60,725 nucleotides of DNA from a virus, in the IMG/VR virus record IMGVR_UViG_3300036985_003137, positions 1 to 60,725 of that record; one strand, written 5' to 3'. Below, in pieces: positions 18,102-28,021 of this stretch. A program made the translations under genes and the position numbers. The first letter of the stretch is position 1. Each line of letters starts with the position of its first letter. The notes beneath the pieces are model-generated. The model worked only from the letters and a program-made list of their open reading frames with translations, was not told the origin of the DNA and did no database searches.

Positions 18102-19985
18102 TTATTTAGTAGGTTCTGTAGCCACAAATCCAAGACCTGATTTACCAGATGCTCTCACAGGTGTTATTAATGCGTCTATAGCAGCATTTCTAGAACCCAT
18201 TGAAACACCTTCACCTGCGATTTTGGAATCAGGATTAGACATTAATAGGGTAGCCCAGGCATCTACAGCAATCTTAGCTGCCTTTTGTTCAGCATCTCGC
18301 AGGAAGCCGTTTGTTTGTGCTTCATAGAGTCCTTTTTGTCTACCAATAACGGATTCGGCATCTGCACTTGCTCCTGTAGTCTGAGCTTCTTCAGTTACTT
18401 TTTTCTGTTCTAATAAAAACTTTTCTGCTGTTGTTTTATTTTTAGTTTCAACAAGGACATCACGTTCTGCTCTCAGTTTACACTCCGTTGCTGTAATAAC
18501 TGCATTCTGTCTTTCAATAATACTACTTCTAGTTAAGGTATCAGCTACCAATTTCCCATCACAGTCATATATACCAATACCCACAGTTTGTCTCTTCTCT
18601 GTATCTCCTTTATATCCTGTTAAGAGTATTTCTTTATCAACCTGTAATTTTTGGGCATCAAGTAATGTTCCTTGTTTAACTAGCTTAGACTCCTCAGTTA
18701 CTAGATTTATTTCTTGTTGTGTAGTTAAAGAGGTCTGTGCATCTAATTGAATCCCTTGCTTAATAATGTTATCTTTTTCTTCTAAAAGATTAGATTCTTG
18801 TTGAACTATTAAAGAGGTCTGGGCTGCTATATGTGCTCCTTGTGTGGAAATATTATTAAATTCTTCTAAAAGATTAGATTCTTGTTGTGTAGTTAAAGAG
18901 GTCTGTGCATCTAATTGAATCCCTTGCTTAGAAATATTATCTTTTTCTTCTAAAAGGTTTTCCGTTTGTTGTTTAGTTTGTAATTCTTGGCTATTCAGTA
19001 AGCTTGTTTGACTCTTGATATGATCTCCTTGTAAAGGAATATTATTAAGTTCCTCTAAAAGATTTAATTCTTGTTGAGTTATTAAAGAGGTCTGGGCTTC
19101 TATATGTGCTCCTTGCTTAGTAATGTTGTCTTTTTCTTCTACAAGGTTTTCTGTTTGTTGTTCAGTTTGTAATGTTTGTTTAGCTACTAAGGATGTTTGG
19201 CCTACAATTTGTAATCCTTGTATGGGAATATTTAAAGCTTCTGCATTTAAGTTAATTTTTTGTTGGGATACTAACGCAGTTTGTGTATCTATTTGTAATC
19301 CCTGCTTAACAATATTAAGTCGGTCTGCATTTAGATTTGCTGTTTGAGCTTCAGTCTGAAGTTTTTGACTGTATATAGATAACTCCTCTGCTTTTGTATT
19401 AGCCAGCTGTTGTACTACAACTTTAGTCTGTTCTACGGCCTGTAATGCTTGCTGACTAACCAAAGATGTTTGTGCTGTGATTTGTATTCCCTGTTTAGGG
19501 ATATTTAATGCTTCTTCAATTAGGTTTACTTTTTGTTGTACCGCTATACCTGCTTGAGCTGTAAGCAGTAAAACTTCTGCAGGGATCTTGACTAGATTAG
19601 CCTTAGAGATTTCTAACTCAGCCTTAGCAATATCTGCTTGGATGACTGCAAGAACGATCTGAGCATCTAATTGTCTGATAGTTGCCTCAGTTTTTCTTGC
19701 TTCAATCTGTGCTAATAATACCTGTTGCTCAATCATTTGAGCTTCTAAACTAACTTTGTCTTTTTGAAGCAAGAACTGTAGAGAGGTGCTCATAACAGAT
19801 TCTAGTGAACCTAAATAAACAGTGGCATACTCAGCACCTTTAATTCGATTCTTAGTAAATTCTGCCTCTAAGTGAACCTTATTAGCTCGCATTAATACAT
19901 CAAAAATGCCTGTACCTGTTAAGCTTGATGTGGTGAGATCACCAATTGTAATTGGTAGAATAGGTACTGCTGTTGTTGTTGCCAT
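18102..19985 (-). CDS. Repetitive coiled-coil virion protein, N4 gp54-position
   Basis: 627 residues, almost wholly helical. From about residue 150 to 440 it consists of roughly 28-30-residue repeats built on the pattern QTSL-QQ-NLLEE-NNI-QG-, with Ile, Leu and Gln at regular positions, as in long coiled coils or alpha-helical tubes. The last 180 residues leave the pattern. It lies between the capsid-proximal gene (gp55-like) and the membrane virion protein, where N4 encodes its tail tube protein gp54; this one is about twice as long because of the repeats. A tail-tube or ejection-channel role is inferred only. Confidence 0.65.
   Translation of the reverse strand: MATTTAVPILPITIGDLTTSSLTGTGIFDVLMRANKVHLEAEFTKNRIKGAEYATVYLGSLESVMSTSLQFLLQKDKVSLEAQMIEQQVLLAQIEARKTEATIRQLDAQIVLAVIQADIAKAELEISKANLVKIPAEVLLLTAQAGIAVQQKVNLIEEALNIPKQGIQITAQTSLVSQQALQAVEQTKVVVQQLANTKAEELSIYSQKLQTEAQTANLNADRLNIVKQGLQIDTQTALVSQQKINLNAEALNIPIQGLQIVGQTSLVAKQTLQTEQQTENLVEEKDNITKQGAHIEAQTSLITQQELNLLEELNNIPLQGDHIKSQTSLLNSQELQTKQQTENLLEEKDNISKQGIQLDAQTSLTTQQESNLLEEFNNISTQGAHIAAQTSLIVQQESNLLEEKDNIIKQGIQLDAQTSLTTQQEINLVTEESKLVKQGTLLDAQKLQVDKEILLTGYKGDTEKRQTVGIGIYDCDGKLVADTLTRSSIIERQNAVITATECKLRAERDVLVETKNKTTAEKFLLEQKKVTEEAQTTGASADAESVIGRQKGLYEAQTNGFLRDAEQKAAKIAVDAWATLLMSNPDSKIAGEGVSMGSRNAAIDALITPVRASGKSGLGFVATEPTK
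18660..19350 (-). repeat. Tandem coding repeats inside the coiled-coil virion gene
   Basis: Imperfect repeats of roughly 85-90 bases run through this part of the gene. The best pair, about 52 bases long, is essentially identical at about 18711-18762 and 18880-18931 (beginning TCTTGTTGTGTAGTTAAAG on the plus strand). The repeats stay in frame, consistent with growth or shrinkage of the protein by recombination. Confidence 0.8.
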
Positions 19986-20006
19986 GTTATCTAGGTTCCT
20001 TATTGA

Positions 20007-20570
20007 TTAATCTTCTAATGATTTAGATGCTGCTTGTCTTGCAGCTAGTTTTGCTAACTCATCTGATGTTAAGTCAGGTAAATACTCAATACCAAACTCT
20101 TTAATTAATTTACCTCTTCTCCCTGAGTTACCTCGTGAATCTTTAGTAGTTGTGAATACTTGACACATCCTTTCTTCCATCATTTGTAAGATAATTGCAG
20201 GGACATGCCAACCATCTTCAGCAGTAAAGGGTACATAGTTTTTAACCGTACCAATAACCGCATTACCTACACTAAAAATCTCACCTTGCCATTCTTTCTT
20301 AGCTGGATTCATACAAACAATACGAACACGTACTAATCGTAAACATTCGTTTTTAATACGACGTTTCATCTGCTGTTCTGTTTCTTCTTCTTTAGTATCT
20401 AGGCTTGGTTTAGGAGCATCTTCTGCTGCAATAATAGCAAGTTTTTCACGTAATTTTTCCACTTTAATAGATGGGTGATATTGCAAACCTAATACATCTG
20501 CACGAGCTTTTAAAGTTGTTAATTCATCTGGTAATAAAGCTTCTAAAGGTAAATCTGTAATTTCAGTCAT
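20007..20570 (-). CDS. Capsid-proximal protein with SAP/HeH-like N-terminus, N4 gp55-like
   Basis: 187 residues. The first 50 (LPDELTTLKARADVLGLQYHPSIKVEKLREKL region) look like a helix-extended-helix (HeH/SAP/Rho-N type) nucleic-acid-binding fold. An acidic linker and a beta-rich core with several Lys/Arg follow. The gene lies immediately downstream of the major capsid gene behind a terminator, the place of N4 gp55. A head or connector role with DNA contact is plausible but inferred. Confidence 0.65.
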   Translation of the reverse strand: MTEITDLPLEALLPDELTTLKARADVLGLQYHPSIKVEKLREKLAIIAAEDAPKPSLDTKEEETEQQMKRRIKNECLRLVRVRIVCMNPAKKEWQGEIFSVGNAVIGTVKNYVPFTAEDGWHVPAIILQMMEERMCQVFTTTKDSRGNSGRRGKLIKEFGIEYLPDLTSDELAKLAARQAASKSLED

Positions 20571-20589
20571 GTTTGTCTCTATGAAGGAT

Positions 20590-20625
20590 AAAAAAATAGA
20601 GGGCAGGCATTATACCTACCCTCTA
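20590..20625 (-). terminator. Terminator after the major capsid gene
   Basis: On the minus strand an 11-position stem with one mismatch (TAGAGGGTAGG / CCTGCCCTCTA) is followed by seven T. It lies directly after the capsid gene and likely gives partial termination, so that capsid protein is made in excess of downstream products. Confidence 0.8.
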
Positions 20626-20636
20626 ACGATGTGCTA

Positions 20637-22076
20637 TTAAAGAGTAGCAGAAGTTAAGATCATACCTAAACGTTCAGGACGTAAAGACATAAAACCATAC
20701 CACCATTTAATAGATGTAAAGCCTGTTTCACCATATGGATCAAAACGATCAGCTGTAGCTTCACCAGGTGCTTTATGTGTAATTTTAAATTTGACAGATT
20801 TACCATCAGTTTGGAAACCAATAGTAGTAAATGATTCATCACCAACTACTAAGATTGGGAATACATCATAACGTTGTCCTGTTTCATAATGAGTTGTTGT
20901 AGCTGAAGCATCGCCACCAGCACCAGCCCATTTTTGCATTTCAGGTACTACTACAAAACGGAATGCATCAATAGATCCGATTTCACCATGAATTACTGTA
21001 CCTGCATCAGCATAGCGATGTACAGGAACAAATGCAGGATTATTATGCAAATCTTTCATTGCTTTGAAAGTAGGAATTAATTCAGAACCAATATAAGCAA
21101 CACGTCCACCCATAATAGTAGCTGTATCAATCATTCTTGATCCAGTAATAATCTTAGTAGATTTAGGTGTGCGGTTATTATCTAAATCAATAGATAAACG
21201 CATTAAATCGCCATAAGTTACAGTAGTAGCTGTTACAGTTGATTTAGATGTTGCAGCACCAGCATAACGAATAGTACCTGCGTTATTTAACAAATCCACT
21301 TGCAATGCTGCTTCTGTCATTTGGTTTGCACCTTTTAACATTTCAGTATTTAAGTGTTGTGCTAAATCAGCGTCTGTATCAAAGTCGATAGAATCTTGTG
21401 TATATTCATCGAAGAAACCAAATTTCTCAAATGTACCTTCTAACTCAATACGTTTGAAGCCTACACGGTTAACACGACCACCTGTTTCAGATACAGCAGG
21501 TAATTTACCTGAGATAGAACCTACGTCCTTAGCTGAACCATACAAGTTACCAGAACCTTGTTTGCTAAATGCACCAAGATTTAAGGCTACAATTGCATTG
21601 GCTTTAGTGACTGTGTCTACTTTAAATGTCAATGGACCAGTTACAGTAATGTTAGCTAAACCTGTGCCACCTGAATCAGCTGCACCAGCTACTGCAACAA
21701 CAGTTGCACCAGCATAGCCTGCATTAGCATTGATTGCAGTAACTGCACCAGCAGCAGAAGCATTAGCAATCTGTAATACAGCTCTAGGTAAGGTAACAAA
21801 ATAATCTGTATTTTTGATTTCAACACCAGCAGCATCAATACCTTGATCATTTAAGTTACGTTCATCCAACAAGGGCATGTAATGGTATCTACGGATCTTT
21901 TGACCCATATTTTTAGGCATTGAAATTGTATCAGCCAATTGACCGAAATATGCTTCACGAGCAATATCGATTAAAGCTTTCTTTTGAAAGAAAAAGTTAT
22001 TGATTTGAACACCAACAGATGATGGTGAACCGTTTGCTGGGTCATTGAATGTACGACCTACTGTTTGTGATGCCAT
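20637..22076 (-). CDS. Major capsid protein, N4 gp56-like
   Basis: 479 residues. The position between a scaffold-like acidic gene and a strong terminator, and the MASQTVGRTFNDPANGSP start typical of N4-like capsid proteins, support this call. The core has the long helix and beta layout of HK97-type capsid proteins. Residues about 110-200 are a Gly/Ala/Ser/Val-rich stretch (AGATVVAVAGAADSGGTG and following) that looks like an inserted surface domain and would account for the extra length over N4's capsid protein of about 400 residues. Codon use is regular, as expected for a highly expressed gene. Confidence 0.85.
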   Translation of the reverse strand: MASQTVGRTFNDPANGSPSSVGVQINNFFFQKKALIDIAREAYFGQLADTISMPKNMGQKIRRYHYMPLLDERNLNDQGIDAAGVEIKNTDYFVTLPRAVLQIANASAAGAVTAINANAGYAGATVVAVAGAADSGGTGLANITVTGPLTFKVDTVTKANAIVALNLGAFSKQGSGNLYGSAKDVGSISGKLPAVSETGGRVNRVGFKRIELEGTFEKFGFFDEYTQDSIDFDTDADLAQHLNTEMLKGANQMTEAALQVDLLNNAGTIRYAGAATSKSTVTATTVTYGDLMRLSIDLDNNRTPKSTKIITGSRMIDTATIMGGRVAYIGSELIPTFKAMKDLHNNPAFVPVHRYADAGTVIHGEIGSIDAFRFVVVPEMQKWAGAGGDASATTTHYETGQRYDVFPILVVGDESFTTIGFQTDGKSVKFKITHKAPGEATADRFDPYGETGFTSIKWWYGFMSLRPERLGMILTSATL

Positions 22077-22092
22077 GATTTAGTTTCCTATT

Positions 22093-23181
22093 TTAATAAA
22101 ATTGTGATGCAGACATTTTGCTGAATTCAGCGTCTGACATAGATAAAGGGTTAAATTCACTCTTTCCTGTTGCTTTAGCAGCAATAGGTGTAGAACTAGC
22201 TGCTCTACGTTTTTCTTTCAACTGCGTGTCATCCGCTTTAGGTTTCGGAGTTACGATAACTGGCTGGTTGGGTGTAGGATTTCCAATATGGTTAAATCCA
22301 CCTCTAGCCTGAATTGCATCCCCAATTTTACGATAAGCATCAATGTTTGAGAGGCCATCTAATCGACCAAACATGCGTTCGCGTTCTACCTCAGTGCTGA
22401 TAATGTCATAAATTCCCGAGGCCATATGGTCATCGATAACTTTAAGTAGTTGAGGTTGTGCCGCAATTGTTTGTTTACTAGAACCATCCCACTGTTTACT
22501 CACGATATCAAGTGTTCTGGTGTATGTAGGAGAATCTTGCATCTCTTCTAATACTGTGTCCAAAGCAATTGCACGATCGTCTACTGATCTATTGGTTGGT
22601 CTATATTCATTTGCTTTCTCGGTATCGAGTTCAAATGGATCTATCCCACTTTCTTTAATTAATTTAGTAATCGCCTCTGGATTTTTATTATCCAAGTCAA
22701 TTAAAAAATTTAATTTAGATTCATCAAGAAGATTATTATTTTCTAATAACTTCAGAATTTTAAGACTGGGTTTTAACCCTGACATCTTCTTTTGATAGTT
22801 AGCACCCATTTGCATGAGTGATACAGCATCTTCTACTGAATTAACCTGAATGTCCTTACCATTAGCCTTAAAAGGTTTTATGATCTGTTCATATGCAGTT
22901 TTATAATCAAAATCAGTTTCTTCTACTTGTTTTGTATCTTCTACATCAGCTGTAGCTTCTGTATCTTGGTCCTGTACAACTTGGTTAGGTGCTTCATCTA
23001 TTTGAGTATCTTCCGTATCTGAATCATTATCATCTAGTTCTGATTCAGCCACTATTTCTTCATTACTCGGAGATTCTTCATAGGTAGCAGAGTTAAGGAA
23101 GTCTTCATCAGACATCTCAAGTACGTTAGCAGTATTGGTGTCTTCCTCTACTACTACTTCATTATCTAATTCAGTGCTCAT
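22093..23181 (-). CDS. Scaffold-like acidic protein, N4 gp57-position
   Basis: 362 residues. The first 95 are extremely acidic (runs of Glu, Asp, Asn, Thr), the middle is helical, and the last 60 are basic and disordered with a predicted helical tip ending SASQFY. An acidic disordered head, helical middle and basic tail immediately upstream of the capsid gene is the usual plan of a phage scaffolding protein. It overlaps the upstream gene by 4 bases (ATGA). No protease motif is visible, so cleavage is not predicted. Confidence 0.72.
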   Translation of the reverse strand: MSTELDNEVVVEEDTNTANVLEMSDEDFLNSATYEESPSNEEIVAESELDDNDSDTEDTQIDEAPNQVVQDQDTEATADVEDTKQVEETDFDYKTAYEQIIKPFKANGKDIQVNSVEDAVSLMQMGANYQKKMSGLKPSLKILKLLENNNLLDESKLNFLIDLDNKNPEAITKLIKESGIDPFELDTEKANEYRPTNRSVDDRAIALDTVLEEMQDSPTYTRTLDIVSKQWDGSSKQTIAAQPQLLKVIDDHMASGIYDIISTEVERERMFGRLDGLSNIDAYRKIGDAIQARGGFNHIGNPTPNQPVIVTPKPKADDTQLKEKRRAASSTPIAAKATGKSEFNPLSMSDAEFSKMSASQFY

Positions 23182-23522
23182 TCTGACTCTCCTTCACTAT
23201 AGAACTCTGATAATTGCTCAGAAGCATCTTCTAATGTTCGTTGTGCCATTCTAGCACGTAAGATAATAGTATCTAAGTATCCACTTAAAGATCCAATAGC
23301 ATCGATTTGAGCAATGATACTATCTTGAGACTCCTTAGTCTGCATACTAGGACTAGCTTTTAGATGTACCAATCTAATGGCTTCTACCTCAAAGAATCCT
23401 TTAACAATGATAGTATTGAAATCTTTATTCTTTTTTAAACGATCGAGTGTGTTACCAAGAGATACCGATGCATTTGCAGTAGTAATATCTTGTTCAAGTG
23501 CTTCAATGTGTGTTAATGACAT
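23178..23522 (-). CDS. Small virion-module protein, N4 gp58-position
   Basis: A 114-residue, predominantly helical soluble protein ending in an acidic tail (SEFYSEGESE). No recognised domain. It sits between portal and scaffold genes and shares an ATGA overlap with the scaffold. An assembly accessory role is suggested only by place. Confidence 0.65.
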   Translation of the reverse strand: MSLTHIEALEQDITTANASVSLGNTLDRLKKNKDFNTIIVKGFFEVEAIRLVHLKASPSMQTKESQDSIIAQIDAIGSLSGYLDTIILRARMAQRTLEDASEQLSEFYSEGESE

Positions 23523-23573
23523 ATGTAGTCTGTTACTCAGTTATGGTTAATAATGTATAAAGGCTATCTTATA

Positions 23574-25748
23574 TCAGCCTTTAGCCTTTGTGGTCAAATA
23601 ACTTTTTAAGAAGTCTTTGGTATCTTTAGACTCTTTATAAGCTAGGTCTTGTTGTTGCATGGCACCATCTGCTTGTGCTTTCAGGCTATGTAATTCTTTT
23701 TCTCGTTTCTGTGTAACACCTGACTCTTGCTCCAAGAAGTTAAGATTCTTAAGATCTGTGTCTGATTTAAGGTGTTGTTGTTTAGCTGCTTCAGTTCCAG
23801 ACTTAGCTCCACGTAGTTGAATGTCTGCATAATTTTCTTGTGTCTTAGATTCAAGAAGTGCGATATCTGCCTGTAGTTTAGCCATCTCTAATTGTTTCAT
23901 CTGTTCTTGGAATGGATCAGGCTGTGGTTGGAAGCTAATGATCTTCTGTGCTAAGTCAGGCATCTTACGAAGTCTGGCTATATCACTCAAGATTATCTTG
24001 GATAGCTCTGGATCCATATTAGGACCCACTGTTTGAAGCATAAAGGCTAATTGTTCTGCTTTGTTGTTATCTTCTTCAGCTGTTGAAATAGATAACGATA
24101 GATCAAAATTACCCGGAAGATCATCTCGTCTGATTTTAATAAACTGTTCATTAGTTACCCTTACAATCTCCTCTTCAGATAAGAATACAGCGTTCATGGT
24201 GATTAGTTTTCTACCAATTTTAACTATACCATTTGATAATCTACGTAATATACCTAACTCACGTTTTGATGCAGCATCTAATGCTCCTCTAATACCACTT
24301 GCTACGTCACCTAAACTCGCACCAGATACACCCTGACTGAATGATTTAACGCCTGTAAGTGATTCAGCTTCCATATTTTGTAACTGAAGCATAAATTGAG
24401 CAGAATTAGGAATTTCAGGAAACACATGCATAAATACACCCTGTCTAGGGTCTACATTTGAGTTAAATTCATAATCTTTCCCTGATTCAAATTTCTTTCT
24501 GTTAACAGAATCTAACATATCCTTGCGAATACCTGTCTGTCCATTAGCAGACTTACCTAGAATATCAATCATACCCCTAGTTACTGCACCAATTACTTTC
24601 TGATTGTCCTCTAATAAAGCTCCATCAGGTTCACCATAGTTATCTTTACGAACAGGAAGATAATGCTCCATTATGAAGGGTAATTTCTTATCTGGAAATG
24701 GGGATTCTTCCATACGGATCAATACGTCCCCTACCCATTCTGCGACAATAGATACGACATTATTACTACCGTCAATATCAACTTTACCCCAGTATTGGTA
24801 CACCACAAATTTCTTTCTAGCATCATCTTTAAAATTAAAGTTCTGTTCTGCTAATTTTGCACTATGATCTGGTGAAGCCAGTACAGATGAACTATCTATA
24901 TTAATTTTATCAATATTTTGATACTTCTTACCATCCTTCTTAAGTAAATATTTACTAGTCTCATAACTTTTAATAATAAAGTTGGCTTTTTCTAAATCAC
25001 CTTGAGCTGTGGGATCGATCATAATATTTCGAAAATCACAAACCTCTAGTGTAGGTCTATTAACCAAAGTTCTTACTTTCTCTTGTACAGTAAATGTACC
25101 TAAATCTACTGGCTCAATAGGTTGTCCTGACTGCATAGACATCTCATGTGCCTGTTTAAGCTCTTCAGGGACATCTGTATTATATTGACTAGGTGACATC
25201 TGCTGCATCTGCATCAATTCCTGATGTAACTCAGCTAACTCAGGATTAACTCTAAACTCAATATCAGGAACCTCTTCAGTATATGTCTCTTCTTGGAATT
25301 CCCATCCAAGCTGTACAATTACAGTGCCTTCATCTACCGCAGTTCTAATGTATTCATCAATAAATCGGGTTTTATCTAATTGGGTATTTAATTGATAATT
25401 TAAAAGTAATTCATTTTGACGAGCAGCTTCTTTATCTTCCCATGTAACAGGATTAACATTAAACACATCTACCGTAGATAGAAATGGTTCACTTAATGCA
25501 GCATATCGCCATTCTGCCTGTTTTCTAATTAATTTAGGCTGAATAGATGACTGGTTTCCAGGTGTTTTAAGAATATTCTTCCCTGTCATATTCATATTAT
25601 CAAGCCAAGTAGATATTTTCTCTACTCTACCTATATGGATTGCCCTTGCTTCTTGCTGATCTTGCTTTAATTCTCTTAATGTCGGAGGTTTAGTCCAGTG
25701 TTCTGGTAATACGATATCTTTTTCTTCTATATCATTCTGATTCTTCAT
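23574..25748 (-). CDS. Portal protein, N4 gp59-like
   Basis: 724 residues from the chosen ATG at 25748 (MKNQND). A longer frame from 25760 would place its ATG directly against the AGGAGG site, which is too close. The first 530 residues show the mixed alpha/beta portal core with the conserved DEGTVIVQLGWEF and IMIDPTA regions. The C-terminal 170 residues are a long Gln/Lys/Glu-rich coiled coil, typical of N4-like portals that project into the head. It sits between the head-completion gene and scaffold. The product forms the ring through which DNA is packaged and released. Confidence 0.85.
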   Translation of the reverse strand: MKNQNDIEEKDIVLPEHWTKPPTLRELKQDQQEARAIHIGRVEKISTWLDNMNMTGKNILKTPGNQSSIQPKLIRKQAEWRYAALSEPFLSTVDVFNVNPVTWEDKEAARQNELLLNYQLNTQLDKTRFIDEYIRTAVDEGTVIVQLGWEFQEETYTEEVPDIEFRVNPELAELHQELMQMQQMSPSQYNTDVPEELKQAHEMSMQSGQPIEPVDLGTFTVQEKVRTLVNRPTLEVCDFRNIMIDPTAQGDLEKANFIIKSYETSKYLLKKDGKKYQNIDKINIDSSSVLASPDHSAKLAEQNFNFKDDARKKFVVYQYWGKVDIDGSNNVVSIVAEWVGDVLIRMEESPFPDKKLPFIMEHYLPVRKDNYGEPDGALLEDNQKVIGAVTRGMIDILGKSANGQTGIRKDMLDSVNRKKFESGKDYEFNSNVDPRQGVFMHVFPEIPNSAQFMLQLQNMEAESLTGVKSFSQGVSGASLGDVASGIRGALDAASKRELGILRRLSNGIVKIGRKLITMNAVFLSEEEIVRVTNEQFIKIRRDDLPGNFDLSLSISTAEEDNNKAEQLAFMLQTVGPNMDPELSKIILSDIARLRKMPDLAQKIISFQPQPDPFQEQMKQLEMAKLQADIALLESKTQENYADIQLRGAKSGTEAAKQQHLKSDTDLKNLNFLEQESGVTQKREKELHSLKAQADGAMQQQDLAYKESKDTKDFLKSYLTTKAKG

Positions 25749-25750
25749 GT

Positions 25751-26404
25751 TTATGCCCATCCTCCTGTTCTAATTCGTGATTCTTCTCTTGAAGCTTCAG
25801 CTTGTGGGTTCCAATTTGTAAGCTGTTGACAAGCATTTTCATACTTTTGCATATACTGCATGGATGCAAGTCCTTCAAATTGTCCTGAGCCAGTAGAAGA
25901 TAAGAGTCTTGCTGCTACAAAGTAGAGCAGAGGTTCAATGTATGAGTCAGGTAACTCTATAAGCAGTGTATCAACATCAACATATCCATCATCTGCCTGT
26001 AATTTAGGATGATTTGCTTTATAGACTATCGTTAAATACTGATATGCACGAGTATTGGTTAAAAATGTACTAACTAATAGGGTATTAGAGCTAAGTGTGA
26101 AACATCCAAAGGTATTCGTAGGATCATTTAATGATACTTCTTCAGTGGTAGGGGCATATATTTCAAGGATTTTTATTAAATCCTCTTGGATAATAGGATA
26201 TATCTCCTGTCCTACAACTAAAGGTACCATTAAAGATGAAGTTTTTAAATTAAACCGTTTATATAAAGATGTAAGACCTAAATTAATATGAGGAAGGATC
26301 TTAGCCATATTAATATCGTCAATAACTCCTGCTTCGCCTCCTCCAATACTTAACTGAGCTAACTCACCAAAAGTTAGAAGATCAAAAATTTCTTGTAATT
26401 TCAT
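25751..26404 (-). CDS. Head completion / neck protein, N4 gp67-like
   Basis: 217 residues with features of phage head-tail adaptors: short helices, a stretch of beta strands and a DSYIEPLLYFVAARLLSS helix near 155-172. It is encoded between the terminase and the portal. Its distal end carries the AGGAGG used by the portal gene. In N4 gp67 occupies the connector, but several tail genes lie between it and the portal there; here the two genes are adjacent, so those tail genes must be elsewhere. Confidence is moderate. Confidence 0.65.
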   Translation of the reverse strand: MKLQEIFDLLTFGELAQLSIGGGEAGVIDDINMAKILPHINLGLTSLYKRFNLKTSSLMVPLVVGQEIYPIIQEDLIKILEIYAPTTEEVSLNDPTNTFGCFTLSSNTLLVSTFLTNTRAYQYLTIVYKANHPKLQADDGYVDVDTLLIELPDSYIEPLLYFVAARLLSSTGSGQFEGLASMQYMQKYENACQQLTNWNPQAEASREESRIRTGGWA

Positions 26405-26425
26405 ATGTTTCTCTCGAAATAAGTA

Positions 26426-28021
26426 TTATACGATGTATGAAGCCATTCTATCTATAGGTCCATCGTCTTCATCAATGTCCCACATTCCATCTTTTTTAGG
26501 ACTTTCATGGAGCTCTGCCTCTTCAGAAGGTTTCCAAGGATTTAATGCACATAGCATGGATATAGTATCAAGAAAATCATCATGTTTACTACGCATTCCG
26601 CCTACTGCAACTAAACTAAGTTCATTCATTGCTTCTATCATAGGAGGTTCTGTTTTACGTTCAATAGGGAAAAACATTTTACGTGCTTTAAACCAGGGTA
26701 CAACAGTATTAAATCTAACCAGTTTGTTAGTATTAGGTCGTATTCCTGCTTTAGAGTCATTACCTTCACTTGCTAAAGGGAAGTATATATTACGTTCTAA
26801 CATTTGTCCCTGAATCCATTGAATAAACCCACCCTGTTGACCAGATACTTCTACACCCACTGATTGTGGTTTATATACCTGAGCCAGTCTGAATAAATCA
26901 TCAATGTTTTTATCCATTAACTGACGCTTACATATCCCATCTACCCAAAGCCAATCACCTACATTATTATATGCCCAAACTGATATGACACTAAAGTCTG
27001 CCTTATCTTTCTCAGAGGTAGCAAAGTCGGTAGTAATATAGAAATTAAACTTATTTTTATTTCTAATAACTGAATCAATCTTATACCACCCGATATCACC
27101 ATCCTGAATCATACGATCTTCATCAGACATAATACGTAGCATTAACTCTTGGTTGAATGTATCAACCTTTCCAAGCTGTAATGCCTTCATATGTTTATCT
27201 TTAACATATTCAAACGTGAATCTATCTTCCCAACTACCTCTAAAGTCCTCTTTCGTACATGGAAATGCCTCACATACTGGAAATACGTTTACTTCCCATG
27301 CACCTGACTCAACTGCCTTATACAAAGGGTCTTTAGCATTAAAAGGTGTACCACTCCAAATAATCATATTATTAGAAGGATGCAAAGCATATGTCACTGC
27401 TTTATAAACTGTATCCTCTACTGATGCAATAACTGTAGCAGACCTTGCATCCTCATCACTAATAAGATCGTCAAGTACCGCAAGTTGTGGTCGTTTGCCC
27501 ATTTCTTTGGCACCACGAACACCAGTCTGTGCACCATACCCTTTAACAATAAAGACATTACCATCTGCATTAATAAATTCCCACCTAATATCGGTAAATT
27601 TAGCCTCTGGGATATATTGCTTTAAGAATGCTGAGTTATCATATCTAAACTGTAGATTCTTTCTCATATTCTTAACACCATTTTCAATAGAGTCAGACAC
27701 ATAAAGTGCAACATCGACTTTACCAAAGCCAGGTAAATGGCCATACACCCCTAAGTATAAAAATAGGTATTCCCCCATAATTACAGTTTTACCCATACCA
27801 CGATGACATAAATTAATAACTAACTTCCCGTTATTAGTCAGCGTGTCCAACATTTTATAATGTACAACAGGTGTAAGATTTTCTTCCCCTTGCCCGCCAT
27901 TTACTAACTTAATAAAGGTGACAAATTCCAGAGCAAACTCACTAGGCACATAGTCTGGATTATCTGAATAATCTAATTCATTTAAATAGTCTTCAACTCT
28001 TTTATGTAACTCATTATCCAT
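26426..28021 (-). CDS. terL: Terminase large subunit, N4 gp68-like
   Basis: 531 residues. The ATPase half has Walker A CHRGMGKT (72-79) and Walker B LAVLDDL followed by an SGTPF-type coupling motif. The nuclease half has the RNase H-like TTDFATSEKDKADFSVISVW strand and a late acidic KHDDFLDTISM segment. It powers DNA packaging through the portal and cuts the concatemer. No separate small subunit is recognised in the window, as is usual for N4-like phages. It overlaps the upstream gene by 8 bases. Confidence 0.93.
   Translation of the reverse strand: MDNELHKRVEDYLNELDYSDNPDYVPSEFALEFVTFIKLVNGGQGEENLTPVVHYKMLDTLTNNGKLVINLCHRGMGKTVIMGEYLFLYLGVYGHLPGFGKVDVALYVSDSIENGVKNMRKNLQFRYDNSAFLKQYIPEAKFTDIRWEFINADGNVFIVKGYGAQTGVRGAKEMGKRPQLAVLDDLISDEDARSATVIASVEDTVYKAVTYALHPSNNMIIWSGTPFNAKDPLYKAVESGAWEVNVFPVCEAFPCTKEDFRGSWEDRFTFEYVKDKHMKALQLGKVDTFNQELMLRIMSDEDRMIQDGDIGWYKIDSVIRNKNKFNFYITTDFATSEKDKADFSVISVWAYNNVGDWLWVDGICKRQLMDKNIDDLFRLAQVYKPQSVGVEVSGQQGGFIQWIQGQMLERNIYFPLASEGNDSKAGIRPNTNKLVRFNTVVPWFKARKMFFPIERKTEPPMIEAMNELSLVAVGGMRSKHDDFLDTISMLCALNPWKPSEEAELHESPKKDGMWDIDEDDGPIDRMASYIV

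Noticed and set aside
18660-19350. CRISPR-like repeat array
   Set aside because: Repeats lie inside one long coding frame, vary in sequence and lack uniform spacers.
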